DNA of 64,000 nucleotides from Novosphingobium sp. ERN07 (GTDB taxonomy: Bacteria > Pseudomonadota > Alphaproteobacteria > Sphingomonadales > Sphingomonadaceae): NCBI RefSeq assembly GCF_012641335.1, contig NZ_JABAID010000001.1, positions 186,001-250,000 of the forward strand, written 5' to 3'. Below, piece by piece: positions 42,356 to 50,055 of this stretch. Each line of letters opens with the position of its first letter. The stretch's first letter is position 1. The notes under the pieces were generated by a model. That model searched no databases and was not told the DNA's origin. It worked only from the letters and a program-made list of their open reading frames with translations. The position numbers were made by a program, and so were the translations under genes.

Positions 42356-43351
42356 ATGACCGAGCCGAAGCCTGCCCCCGGAACCCGCGATAGCGCGGAA
42401 GGGACATCGCGCCTTGGCCGGTTCGCGCTGATCGCGGCGGGGCTGATCGCGCTTGGTGCCGGGGGCATGGCCATGATGCGCGGGCCGGAAACGCCACCGC
42501 CCGCCGCCGAACCGCCTCCCACCGCGCCGAGCCAGCAGCCATCAGTGGACAACGTGATCGCCAAACTTGAGGCGAAGCTGGCCGAAACGCCCGATGACGC
42601 CGAAGGCTGGCGGATGCTCGGCTGGTCCTATTTCCAGACGGAACGCTATGCCGAAGCTGCCACCGCCCTGAAAAAAGCGACCAAGCTTGATCCCGAAAAC
42701 GCACAAACATGGTCGTTTCTGGGTGAATCGCTTGTCCTTGCCAGCAAGGAAGAAGGCCGGATGCCGCGCGATGCGCGCGCTGCTTTCGACAAGGCGATCA
42801 AGCTTGATCCCAAGGATGCGCGCGCCCGCTATTTTCAGGCGGTAGCGATGGATCTGGGCGGTCGGCACCGGCAGGCGATCAACGCATGGTTTGATCTGCT
42901 GGAAGATACGCCTGCCGACGCGCCCTATGCCGAAGATATCCGCTCGGTCATCCGCGCGGTGGGCGAAAAGCACAAGATCGATGTGGAGAAGCGGCTGGCC
43001 GAAGTGCAGTTCGCCGCACCCGCAGGCGGTGCGATCACCGATGGCCCGCACAAGGCCGCAGCAGGCATTCCGGGGCCGACGTCCGACCAGATGAAGGCCG
43101 CCGCCGCTCTGCCCAAGGGCCAGCAGGAAGCGATGATCCGGGGCATGGTCGATGGGCTTGAGGCAAAGCTCGATGCCAATCCCGCCAATGTCGATGGCTG
43201 GATCATGCTCCTGCGCAGCCGGATGCAACTGGGCGAACCGAAAAAGGCCGCCGAAGGTTTGCAAAAAGGCCTGACCGCATTGCGCAACGACAGTGCAGGC
43301 GCGCGCAAGTTGCGCGAAGCGGCATCGAGCCTTGGCGTGACCGGGGCCTGA
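42356..43351 (+). CDS. TPR protein resembling cytochrome c biogenesis factor CcmI/CycH/NrfG
   Basis: The product is 331 residues from ATG 42356 (CAGGAG ribosome site). One N-terminal membrane segment (about 20-40, FALIAAGLIALGAGGMAMM) is followed by a Pro-rich linker and TPR repeats (DDAEGWRMLGWSYFQTERYAEAATALKKATKLDPENAQTW, then a second pair near residue 285). A conserved VDNVIAKLEAKLAETPDDAEGW segment recurs at about 264-290 (VDGLEAKLDANPANVDGWIM). CcmI/CycH chaperones apocytochrome c to the heme ligation complex. Its divergent position next to a ten-heme cytochrome operon fits that task. No ccmA-H gene is in the window, so a main ccm operon must lie elsewhere. Confidence 0.85.
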   Translation: MTEPKPAPGTRDSAEGTSRLGRFALIAAGLIALGAGGMAMMRGPETPPPAAEPPPTAPSQQPSVDNVIAKLEAKLAETPDDAEGWRMLGWSYFQTERYAEAATALKKATKLDPENAQTWSFLGESLVLASKEEGRMPRDARAAFDKAIKLDPKDARARYFQAVAMDLGGRHRQAINAWFDLLEDTPADAPYAEDIRSVIRAVGEKHKIDVEKRLAEVQFAAPAGGAITDGPHKAAAGIPGPTSDQMKAAAALPKGQQEAMIRGMVDGLEAKLDANPANVDGWIMLLRSRMQLGEPKKAAEGLQKGLTALRNDSAGARKLREAASSLGVTGA

Positions 43352-43669
43352 TTCGCACTGCAAACCGCGCAAAAGCGCCGATTTGGGAGATTGTCGGTTA
43401 ACCTTGCGCCGATATGGATGCGTTAGCGCACCCCCGCTGATTCATTCCGGGACAACTGGAATCATGAGATTTTTCGCCCCGTTCTGAATCACTTCGCCCC
43501 CCGAACGATTCGTTTCCGCACGCATCGGTGGTTAACCGCGCCGAAACCCCTGCCCGCCTTTACAACAAATTAACCTTTCACGTTCATTCCTCATATGGTT
43601 AATGGCGGGCAATCCGAATTGATATCGGGTTAATTGCCAACGGGGACTGGCAAGAGAAGGGGCAGTTCA
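43352..43669 (+). promoter_or_regulatory. ctrA upstream region with GANTC cluster and TTAA(CC) sites
   Basis: These 318 gene-free bases carry four GANTC (CcrM methylation) sites within 73 bases, at 43439-43443, 43459-43463, 43486-43490 and 43507-43511. Several TTAA-containing half-sites follow: GGTTAACC at 43397 and 43530, TTAACC at 43570, and ATGGTTAA at 43595-43602, the reverse of TTAACCAT. In Caulobacter, ctrA transcription depends on a GANTC site and on CtrA autobinding. The layout suggests the same control here. No full TTAA-N7-TTAA box was found. Confidence 0.55.
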
Positions 43670-44371
43670 ATGCGCGTACTGCTGATTGAAGACGAACCGA
43701 CTACCGCCAAGGCGATCGAGCTGATGCTCACGACCGAAGGCTTCAATGTCTATTCCACCGATCTCGGCGAAGAAGGCCTCGATCTGGGCAAGCTCTATGA
43801 TTACGATATCATTCTGCTCGACCTGAACCTGCCGGACATGCACGGCTACGATGTGCTGAAAAAACTGCGCGTCGCCAAAGTGCAAACGCCGGTCCTTATC
43901 CTGTCGGGCATTTCCGAAATGGATTCCAAGGTCCGCTCGTTCGGCTTCGGCGCCGATGATTACGTGACCAAGCCTTTCCACCGCGAAGAGCTGATCGCCC
44001 GCATCCACGCCGTGGTGCGCCGGTCGAAAGGCCATTCGCAGTCGGTCATCCGCACCGGCAAGCTTTCGGTCAATCTCGATGCCAAGACGGTCGAAGTCGA
44101 TGGTGCCCGCGTGCACCTGACCGGCAAGGAATACGCGATGCTGGAACTGCTCAGCTTGCGCAAGGGCACGACGCTGACCAAGGAAATGTTCCTGAACCAC
44201 CTTTATGGCGGGATGGACGAACCCGAACTCAAGATCATCGACGTGTTCATCTGCAAGCTGCGCAAGAAACTGGCGCACGCCTGCGGTGGTGAAAACTACA
44301 TCGAAACCGTATGGGGCCGTGGCTATGTGCTGCGCGATCCCGATGACATGAGCGTGATCGAAGCGGCCTGA
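43670..44371 (+). CDS. ctrA: Cell-cycle response regulator CtrA
   Basis: The product is 233 residues, the usual CtrA length. The receiver domain (1-120) begins [20 protein letters not shown], with phospho-acceptor Asp51 in [18 protein letters not shown] and KPF at Lys104. The C-terminal OmpR-type winged helix (about 130-228) includes [54 protein letters not shown], identical in style to CtrA across alphaproteobacteria. It controls cell division, motility and, in Caulobacter, replication. Start ATG 43670 with GAAGGGG upstream. An intrinsic terminator follows at 44405. Its promoter carries GANTC sites (see that entry). Confidence 0.97.
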   Translation: MRVLLIEDEPTTAKAIELMLTTEGFNVYSTDLGEEGLDLGKLYDYDIILLDLNLPDMHGYDVLKKLRVAKVQTPVLILSGISEMDSKVRSFGFGADDYVTKPFHREELIARIHAVVRRSKGHSQSVIRTGKLSVNLDAKTVEVDGARVHLTGKEYAMLELLSLRKGTTLTKEMFLNHLYGGMDEPELKIIDVFICKLRKKLAHACGGENYIETVWGRGYVLRDPDDMSVIEAA

Positions 44372-44404
44372 TTCTTCCCGGCCTCAGATTGCATCCCGAT
44401 GAAG

Positions 44405-44431
44405 CGGCCCGCCCTCCCCGGCGGGCCGTTT
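44405..44431 (+). terminator. Intrinsic terminator after ctrA
   Basis: CGGCCCGCC (44405-44413) and GGCGGGCCG (44420-44428) form a perfect nine-pair stem with a six-base loop, followed by TTTCC. It lies 33 bases after the ctrA stop. Confidence 0.8.
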
Positions 44432-44486
44432 CCGTGTGTGGCCTTTTCGTTGACTGGCAGTGCGGCTCCTGCCATCGGCGCGCCCT

Positions 44487-45209
44487 ATGACAGCATACAA
44501 ACCCGGCGATCCCACTACGATCAACCGCCTCTATGGCCGCGCCAAGGGCAAGCCCTTGCGGCAGGGCCAGCAGGCGCTGGTGGATGACCTGTTGCCGCAG
44601 ATTTCCATGCCTGCCGAAGGGCCGATCACGGCCGAAGCGCTGTTTGGCGAAGCGCGCCCGCTGCATTTCGAAATCGGCTTTGGCGGGGGCGAACATATGG
44701 CGTTCCGCGCTGATATGCTGCCCGATCACGGCTTTATCGGGGCCGAGCCTTTCCTGAATGGCGTGGCGCAGGCGCTTACCCATGTGTCTGGTGACAACGG
44801 TCAGCACCCGCCCATTCCCAACGTGCGCATCCATCACGGCGATGCGCTGGAAGTGCTGCGCCGCATCCCCGATGGCGCGCTTTCGTTTCTCTATCTGCTG
44901 CACCCCGACCCTTGGCCAAAGGCCCGCCATGCCAAGCGCCGCATGATGAACGACGGCCCACTCGACATGTTCGCCGCCAAGCTGCGCCCCGGCGGCGAGT
45001 TCCGCTTTGGCACCGATCACGCGGTCTACCTGCGCCACGCACTGATGGTCATGCGCCGCCACAAGCACCAGTTCGATTGGCTGGCGAGCGAGGCGAAGGA
45101 CTTCCAGAATCGCCCCGGTGGCTGGCCCGAAACCCGCTATGAACACAAGGCGCGGACGGTCTATGGCCACGAAGTCTGGTACTTCCGCTATCGCCGGAAA
45201 GCCGATTGA
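44487..45209 (+). CDS. trmB: tRNA (guanine-N7-)-methyltransferase
   Basis: Makes m7G46 in tRNA with S-adenosylmethionine. The product is 240 residues from ATG 44487. Motifs are LHFEIGFGGGEHMAFRADMLPDHGFIGAEPF (SAM binding), VRIHHGDALEVLRRIPDGALSFLYLLHPDPWPKARHAKRRMM (the PDPWxKxRHxKRR signature of TrmB) and FGTDHAVYLRHALMVM. It ends with ETRYEHKARTVYGHEVWYFRYRR. It is separated from ctrA by a terminator. The usual neighbour metK is not adjacent. Confidence 0.95.
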   Translation: MTAYKPGDPTTINRLYGRAKGKPLRQGQQALVDDLLPQISMPAEGPITAEALFGEARPLHFEIGFGGGEHMAFRADMLPDHGFIGAEPFLNGVAQALTHVSGDNGQHPPIPNVRIHHGDALEVLRRIPDGALSFLYLLHPDPWPKARHAKRRMMNDGPLDMFAAKLRPGGEFRFGTDHAVYLRHALMVMRRHKHQFDWLASEAKDFQNRPGGWPETRYEHKARTVYGHEVWYFRYRRKAD

Positions 45210-45299
45210 GGCCCGCCGCAACGGTTCATCGCAAAAAACTCTCCCTTTACGGTTGAGTTTAAATTCTTCCTTTCCGGTAGACATTTCTTGCCGCTAACT

Positions 45300-45329
45300 C
45301 CCTGCGCCGCCACGAGGCGGACAACAGGG
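45300..45329 (+). promoter_or_regulatory. Structured leader before the TauE/SafE gene (possible cis-regulatory RNA)
   Basis: An inner hairpin CCGCC-ACGA-GGCGG (45307-45320) is closed by an outer stem CCCTG (45300-45304) with CAGGG (45325-45329) across a small asymmetric internal loop. It ends 11 bases before the start codon, so the outer stem would cover the ribosome site. The upstream part of the gap is AT-rich. Alphaproteobacteria have several leader RNAs upstream of sulfur genes, but I cannot assign a known class. Confidence 0.35.
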
Positions 45330-45340
45330 TGGGATTCGCG

Positions 45341-46108
45341 ATGGATTTTCTGGCAGGTTTCGATTGGTCGGCACTTTTGCCGTTCATCGCAGTCGGCTTT
45401 GCTGCGCAGATGGTAGATGGCGCGCTGGGCATGGCTTTCGGGGTGATCTCCAATACTCTCATGGTGGGCGTTCTGGGCATACCGCCCGCGCTTGCTTCGC
45501 AGCGCGTCCACATCGTAGAATGCTTTACTACGGCCACGTCCGGTATCAGCCACCTGCTCCACGGCAACATCGACAAGAAGCTGTTCTTTCGACTGCTATT
45601 GCCCGGCATGGCTGGCGGCATCATCGGTGCCTATGTGCTGACATCGGTCGATGCTTCGGTGATCAAGCCTTGGGTGCTGCTCTACCTCTGCGGCATCGGC
45701 GTCTATCTGCTCACGCGCGGCATTCTCTATCCGCCCAAGATCAAGGAGGCTACGCATGTCGCGCCTCTCGGCCTGCTCGGCGGGTTCCTTGATGCGGTCG
45801 GTGGCGGCGGCTGGGGGCCGGTGGTCACGTCCAACCTGTTGATTCAGGGGGCTGATCCGCGCAAAGTCGTGGGCACCGTCAACACGGTGGAGTTCTTCCT
45901 GACGCTCACCGTGTCGGCCGCTTTCATCTTCCATCTCGGCGTAGCAGACGTGGCGGGTGCCACGCTCGGCTTCCTGATTGGCGGCATCGCAGCGGCACCA
46001 TTCGGCGCGTGGGCGGCCAAGCACATTCCGGCCAAGGCCATGCTGATCATGGTCGGCATCGTTCTGACCCTTACCAGTGCTTACGGCGCTTACCGGGCCT
46101 TTGCCTGA
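45341..46108 (+). CDS. TauE/SafE-family sulfite (organic anion) exporter
   Basis: The product is 255 residues from ATG 45341 with about eight membrane segments. Family marks are the duplicated helices with FAAQMVDGALGMAFGVISNTLM at the start of repeat one and LGGFLDAVGGGGWGPVVTSNLLIQGADPRKVVGTVN at repeat two, plus ALASQRVHIVECFTTATSGISHL. The family exports sulfite, sulfoacetate or related anions. The leader contains a compact hairpin that may regulate expression. It stands alone, with unrelated neighbours on both sides. Confidence 0.9.
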   Translation: MDFLAGFDWSALLPFIAVGFAAQMVDGALGMAFGVISNTLMVGVLGIPPALASQRVHIVECFTTATSGISHLLHGNIDKKLFFRLLLPGMAGGIIGAYVLTSVDASVIKPWVLLYLCGIGVYLLTRGILYPPKIKEATHVAPLGLLGGFLDAVGGGGWGPVVTSNLLIQGADPRKVVGTVNTVEFFLTLTVSAAFIFHLGVADVAGATLGFLIGGIAAAPFGAWAAKHIPAKAMLIMVGIVLTLTSAYGAYRAFA

Positions 46109-46207
46109 GGCCTTGCCGCCAAACATGGTTACGCACCGTTAACCACGCCATGTCATAATCCTCTTGCCGCAAGGGCCGAGTCCCGAATGCGGCAGGAGGA
46201 CACAACG

Positions 46208-46735
46208 ATGGCTCGCTATGACGCAAGCGGCATGACCATTTCCGAAATGCGCGAATTCGCCAGCTTCGCCGCGTGCGAACAGCGCTATATCCGCCGCAGT
46301 CTGGATATAGCGCTGGGCCGTGGCGATGCCGAACATCGCTGGGCGCGCAGCGGCGACGAGATTGCCTCGATCCGCCAGCAGGCCTCGCTCTATGCCGAAA
46401 TTCCGATGCTGCGCCAGTTGATTGGCCACGTTGACGGGCTGGACAGCCTCGAACCCTTCATGGGATCGCTGATCCGCGTGACCGCCTTCGATCTGGCACA
46501 GGGCCGCATCACTGGCTTTTCGGCCTACCGCTTCCTCTACGAACGCCTGCTGGGTGCAGAGGCCCGCCCGTGGCTTCCCGGCGCGTTCTGCGGAGCGGCA
46601 GCCCTGCCGATGATCCGCCCTGACCGCCGCCGCCACCTGCTCCAGTCGATCAGCGAAGCGGCCGCCACGGCGCATGGCTGGTCTACCCGTCCCCCGGTGT
46701 TCTACCCGGAGTTCGTCGAAGCCGAAGCCGCGTAA
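46208..46735 (+). CDS. Conserved hypothetical protein (175 aa)
   Basis: The product is 175 residues from ATG 46208 with a strong AGGAGG site. It is predicted mostly helical and soluble: GMTISEMREFASFAACEQRYIRRSLDIALGRGDAEHRWARSG, then DEIASIRQQASLYAEIPMLRQLIGHVDGLDSLEPFMGSLIRV, and ending PPVFYPEFVEAEAA. No catalytic motif is recognised. I believe similar proteins occur in sphingomonads without assigned function. It ends next to a small hairpin (46743-46762) and a 74-base palindrome, and converges on nadB. Confidence 0.7.
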   Translation: MARYDASGMTISEMREFASFAACEQRYIRRSLDIALGRGDAEHRWARSGDEIASIRQQASLYAEIPMLRQLIGHVDGLDSLEPFMGSLIRVTAFDLAQGRITGFSAYRFLYERLLGAEARPWLPGAFCGAAALPMIRPDRRRHLLQSISEAAATAHGWSTRPPVFYPEFVEAEAA

Positions 46736-46742
46736 TTTTCTG

Positions 46743-46762
46743 GCCGAAACTCGCGTTTCGGC
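46743..46762 (+). terminator. Hairpin after the hypothetical gene
   Basis: GCCGAAAC, loop TCGC, GTTTCGGC is a perfect eight-pair hairpin starting eight bases after the stop codon. There is no following T tract, so it may act as a stabilising or rho-dependent end. Confidence 0.5.
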
Positions 46763-46768
46763 AAGCGG

Positions 46769-46842
46769 CACCGGCCCACTCCCCCGGCTGACCACCCATA
46801 GGGTACTGTCGTTGGGTGGTCGGCCGGGGGAGCGGGTCGGTG
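46769..46842. repeat. 74-base near-perfect palindrome
   Basis: 30-base arms (46769-46798 and 46813-46842) match at 27 of 30 positions around a 14-base loop. The inner part ACTCCCCCGGC...GCCGGGGGAG is strongest. It lies between the convergent hypothetical and nadB genes, 38 bases after the nadB stop. It resembles a mobile palindromic element and would also end transcription. Confidence 0.75.
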
Positions 46843-46879
46843 CTGTGTCAGTAACGCTGCAAGCGTTCCGGTCCAGACA

Positions 46880-48496
46880 TCAAGGCACCAACACCGTATC
46901 CTTGGCCACAGCATCGGTCTGCGGATAGTCCAGCGTATAGTGCAAGCCCCGGCTTTCATGCCGGGCGCGGGCAGATCGCACGATCAGGTCGGCGCTTTGC
47001 AGCAGATTGCGCAGTTCGATCAGGTCCGTGGTCACGCGGAAGTGGCCGTAATAGTCGTTCACCTCGTCAGACAGCAGGGCGATGCGGTGCGCCGCGCGTT
47101 CCAGCCGCTTATTGGTGCGCACGATCCCCACATAGTTCCACATGAAGCGGCGGATTTCGGTCCAGTTCTGCTTGATCACCACTTCCTCGTCGGAATCGGT
47201 AACCCGGCTTTCGTCCCACCCGCGCACTTGCGGCGGGACATCGAAGGTGTACCACCGCCGCAGGATATCGCGGGCCGCTGCATCCCCGAACACAAAGCAT
47301 TCCAGCAGCGAATTCGACGCAAGGCGATTTGCCCCATGCAGCCCGCTTTCGGTGCATTCCCCCGCAGCATAAAGCCCCGGCAGATCGGTCCGCCCGTCCA
47401 GATCGATCAAGACCCCGCCACAGGTATAGTGCTGCGCCGGCACCACCGGAATCGGTGATTTCGTCATGTCGATCCCCAGCCCGATCAGCTTTTCATAGAT
47501 GTTGGGGAAATGGCCGCGCACAAAATCAGCCGGCATGTGGCTGATATCCAGATGTACGTAGTCCAGACCGAACTTCTTTATCTCGGCATCGATCGCGCGG
47601 GCCACCACATCGCGGGGAGCCAGTTCCATGCGTTCGGCATCGTAGTGCGCCATAAAGCGGTTGCCGGTGCGCGGATTGATCAGCCGCCCGCCTTCGCCGC
47701 GCACCGCCTCGGTGATCAGGAAGTTCTTGACCTCAAGATGATAAAGGCAGGTCGGGTGGAACTGCATCATCTCCATGTTCGAAACACGTGCGCCCGCGCG
47801 CCACGCCATCGCGATGCCATCGCCGGTGGCCCCGCGCGGCGCAGTGCTGAACTGATAGACGCGCCCCGCTCCGCCCGTGGCAAGGATCGTCGCGCGCGCA
47901 ACATGCGCCGCAACCTTGCCCGTCGCCTCGTCCAGCGCATAGACGCCCCATACACGCCCCGAACCGGAATAACGCGCTGCCTCGTGCCGACCGGTGATCA
48001 GATCGACGCAGGTCTGGCCTGGCAGCAGAGTCACGTTGGGATGCTCGCGCGCGGCCTTCAGCAGCGCTTTCTGCACCGCCGCACCGGTCGCGTCATCCAC
48101 ATGCACGATTCGGCGGTGCGAATGCCCGCCTTCGCGCGTCAGGTGCAGCGATCCCGCTTCTGCGTTGAACGGCACGCCCAGTTCCACCAGCCGCGCGATG
48201 GCCTGCGGCGCGTTCTCGACCACGAATTCCACCGTCTCGCGCCGGTTCAGGCCTGCGCCTGCAATCATCGTATCGCGGATGTGATCGTCGAAGGTATCGC
48301 CCTCATCCAGCACGGCGGCGATGCCGCCCTGTGCCCAATTGGTCGATCCGCCGTCCAGCCCACCTTTGGCCAGCACCAGCACGCGGCACTTTTCCGCCAG
48401 CACCAGCGCTGCCGTAAGCCCTGCCGCGCCCGATCCGATGATCAGGACGTCATGCGCGTCTGTGTGATCTCCAGCGCCATCCGCAGCCTCATCCAC
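46880..48496 (-). CDS. nadB: L-aspartate oxidase
   Basis: FAD enzyme oxidising L-aspartate to iminoaspartate, the first step of NAD synthesis. The product is about 538 residues from a GTG at 48496 (AGGACGG upstream); a TTG at 48604 would add 36 unlikely residues. Motifs are HDVLIIGSGAAGLTAALVLAE (FAD), GGSTNWAQGGIAAV, EGGHSHRRIVHVDDATG, MMQFHPTCLY, ITEAVRGEGGRLIN, and GLYAAGECTESGLHGANRLASNSLLECFVFG, which fit NadB rather than SdhA. Other nad genes are not in the window. Because it is a flavoprotein it depends on ribF, encoded at the left end. Confidence 0.95.
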   Translation of the reverse strand: MDEAADGAGDHTDAHDVLIIGSGAAGLTAALVLAEKCRVLVLAKGGLDGGSTNWAQGGIAAVLDEGDTFDDHIRDTMIAGAGLNRRETVEFVVENAPQAIARLVELGVPFNAEAGSLHLTREGGHSHRRIVHVDDATGAAVQKALLKAAREHPNVTLLPGQTCVDLITGRHEAARYSGSGRVWGVYALDEATGKVAAHVARATILATGGAGRVYQFSTAPRGATGDGIAMAWRAGARVSNMEMMQFHPTCLYHLEVKNFLITEAVRGEGGRLINPRTGNRFMAHYDAERMELAPRDVVARAIDAEIKKFGLDYVHLDISHMPADFVRGHFPNIYEKLIGLGIDMTKSPIPVVPAQHYTCGGVLIDLDGRTDLPGLYAAGECTESGLHGANRLASNSLLECFVFGDAAARDILRRWYTFDVPPQVRGWDESRVTDSDEEVVIKQNWTEIRRFMWNYVGIVRTNKRLERAAHRIALLSDEVNDYYGHFRVTTDLIELRNLLQSADLIVRSARARHESRGLHYTLDYPQTDAVAKDTVLVP

Positions 48497-48741
48497 AGTG
48501 CCGTCCGTCCTCTCGCAGTACGGGCCTGATGCCCGCCAACCTCGCCCCGTCAACCCTGCCGTAGCCGCTGGTCCCCGCGCTGGAAAGTGCAAGGCGCGAT
48601 GCAAACGTAATCACGGTCACATTCCGCGCATGAAATCGACGGATAATTTTAATGCAGTTTAACCGGACGAAGAGTTGTTCTTCGCAACCGCAGCATGGTA
48701 CGCAGTGTGACTTACAAAGCCCTTGCCCGAACGGAGTGGCC

Positions 48742-48921
48742 ATGATCGGCTCAAGATTGGTGTGCCTGTTCAATCGCCATCGCCCCGCACGCGAAACCGT
48801 GGAGTGGAACGGTCACGCCTTCGTCGGCAGGTGCAAGCGTTGCGGTGTCGAAATCCGCCGCCGCGAGGTGGGCGGATGGCGTCGGCGAACAAGCGGTGAA
48901 GAACCGATTTTCAAGCCCTGA
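48742..48921 (+). CDS. Small hypothetical protein with a CxxC zinc-ribbon-like motif (59 aa)
   Basis: The product is 59 residues from ATG 48742. Core: TVEWNGHAFVGRCKRCGVEIRRREVGGWRRR, with one CxxC knuckle, an N-terminal Cys and many Arg/Lys. The C-terminal half suggests nucleic-acid contact, but only one clear metal knuckle is present. It is divergent from nadB across 245 bases in which no other gene or clear motif was found. Confidence 0.6.
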   Translation: MIGSRLVCLFNRHRPARETVEWNGHAFVGRCKRCGVEIRRREVGGWRRRTSGEEPIFKP

Positions 48922-48951
48922 CACGCACTTGCCGCTCAGCGCGGCAAATCG

Positions 48952-49911
48952 TTAGGCCACCTCACGAGGCTTGCTCGTCAGAGTCACGAACACGTCTTCA
49001 AGATCGGCCTCGCGCGTTGATACGTCGATGATGGCATAGCCCTGCCCCTGCACCACGCTCATCACTTCGCCTGCTGTCATCGCATCCTTGTCATACCCGA
49101 TCTCGACCTGCCGCTCGGCGGAAACCACGCTTTTCAGGAACGCGGGATGCTGCGGCGCAACATCAACATCGCGGTCCAGCGTCAGCACCACGATTTTCTC
49201 GCGCGCCATGTCCACCAGTTCGCGCGTCGGCTTGTTGGCGATCAGTTTGCCGTGATTGATGATGGCGATGCGGTCACACAACTCTTCCGCTTCTTCCAAA
49301 TAGTGCGTGGTCAAGACCACCGTCACCCCATCGTTGTTGAGTTCGCCGACCAGTTCCCACAACTGCCGCCGCAGTTCCACGTCAACGCCCGCCGTCGGCT
49401 CGTCCAGCACCAGCACCGGCGGCGCATGGACCATTGCCTTGGCAATCAGCAAACGGCGCTTCATCCCGCCTGAAAGTGACCGGGCATAAGCATCAGCCTT
49501 GTCCTGCAGATGAACCGCACGCAGCAGGTCCATCGTGCGCCGAAGCGCCTTGGGCACGCCATACAGTCCTGCCTGGTTCTCCAGCACTTCTGCAGGGGTG
49601 AAGAACGGATCGAACACAATTTCCTGCGGCACGATCCCGATGGAAGCCTTGGCGTTGCGCACATCGTGATCGATATCGTGGCCCCAGATCTCGACGCTGC
49701 CTGATGTCTTCATGACAAGGCCTGCGAGCGTGTTGATGAGCGTCGATTTGCCCGCGCCATTCGGCCCCAGCAGCCCGAATATCTGCCCCTGCGGCACATC
49801 GAAGCTGACGCCATCCAGCGCCAGTTTGCCCGCAGATTTTCCCGTGGGCGCATAACGCTTCACCAAATCGCGGATACGGATTGCCGGGGCGGGATTTTCG
49901 ATGGTTGCCAT
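48952..49911 (-). CDS. ABC-2 type transporter ATP-binding protein
   Basis: The product is 319 residues from ATG 49911. It has Walker A GPNGAGKSTLINTLAG, a Q loop in IVPQEIVFDP, signature SLSGGMKRRLLIAKAM, Walker B VLVLDEPTAGVDVELR, switch His in LTTHYLEEAEEL, and a C-terminal regulatory tail (about 225-319). The SGGMKRR and THYLEEAEELCDRI patterns match the YadG/NodI/DrrA-like group that works with an ABC-2 permease. The expected permease gene is not next to it (downstream is the divergent small protein), so the partner is elsewhere. The substrate is unknown. Confidence 0.9.
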   Translation of the reverse strand: MATIENPAPAIRIRDLVKRYAPTGKSAGKLALDGVSFDVPQGQIFGLLGPNGAGKSTLINTLAGLVMKTSGSVEIWGHDIDHDVRNAKASIGIVPQEIVFDPFFTPAEVLENQAGLYGVPKALRRTMDLLRAVHLQDKADAYARSLSGGMKRRLLIAKAMVHAPPVLVLDEPTAGVDVELRRQLWELVGELNNDGVTVVLTTHYLEEAEELCDRIAIINHGKLIANKPTRELVDMAREKIVVLTLDRDVDVAPQHPAFLKSVVSAERQVEIGYDKDAMTAGEVMSVVQGQGYAIIDVSTREADLEDVFVTLTSKPREVA

Positions 49912-50055
49912 GCGCCGCTTCCTGCCGTGTCTGGATCGAGCCGTAAAGTGCCCAGTGCGCCAGCGCACAGCAACGCCGCGATCTTCGTGCAAGTTTCGCG
50001 GCCTTTGTTATGTATCAATGGTCAGCTTGCCATTTGCAAAAGGGAGCGGGCAATC

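Noticed and set aside
35829..43351. Interpretation of the multiheme cluster as a nitrite or tetrathionate reductase
   Set aside because: No CxxCK or other catalytic heme site of NrfA/Otr was seen, and the FHA and cNMP domains are not part of those systems.
43352..43669. Full CtrA binding box TTAA-N7-TTAA before ctrA
   Set aside because: Several TTAA half-sites are present but none at the exact spacing, so only half-sites are reported.
47510..48529. 339-residue plus-strand open frame across nadB
   Set aside because: Complement of the conserved nadB sequence, with no motif of its own.
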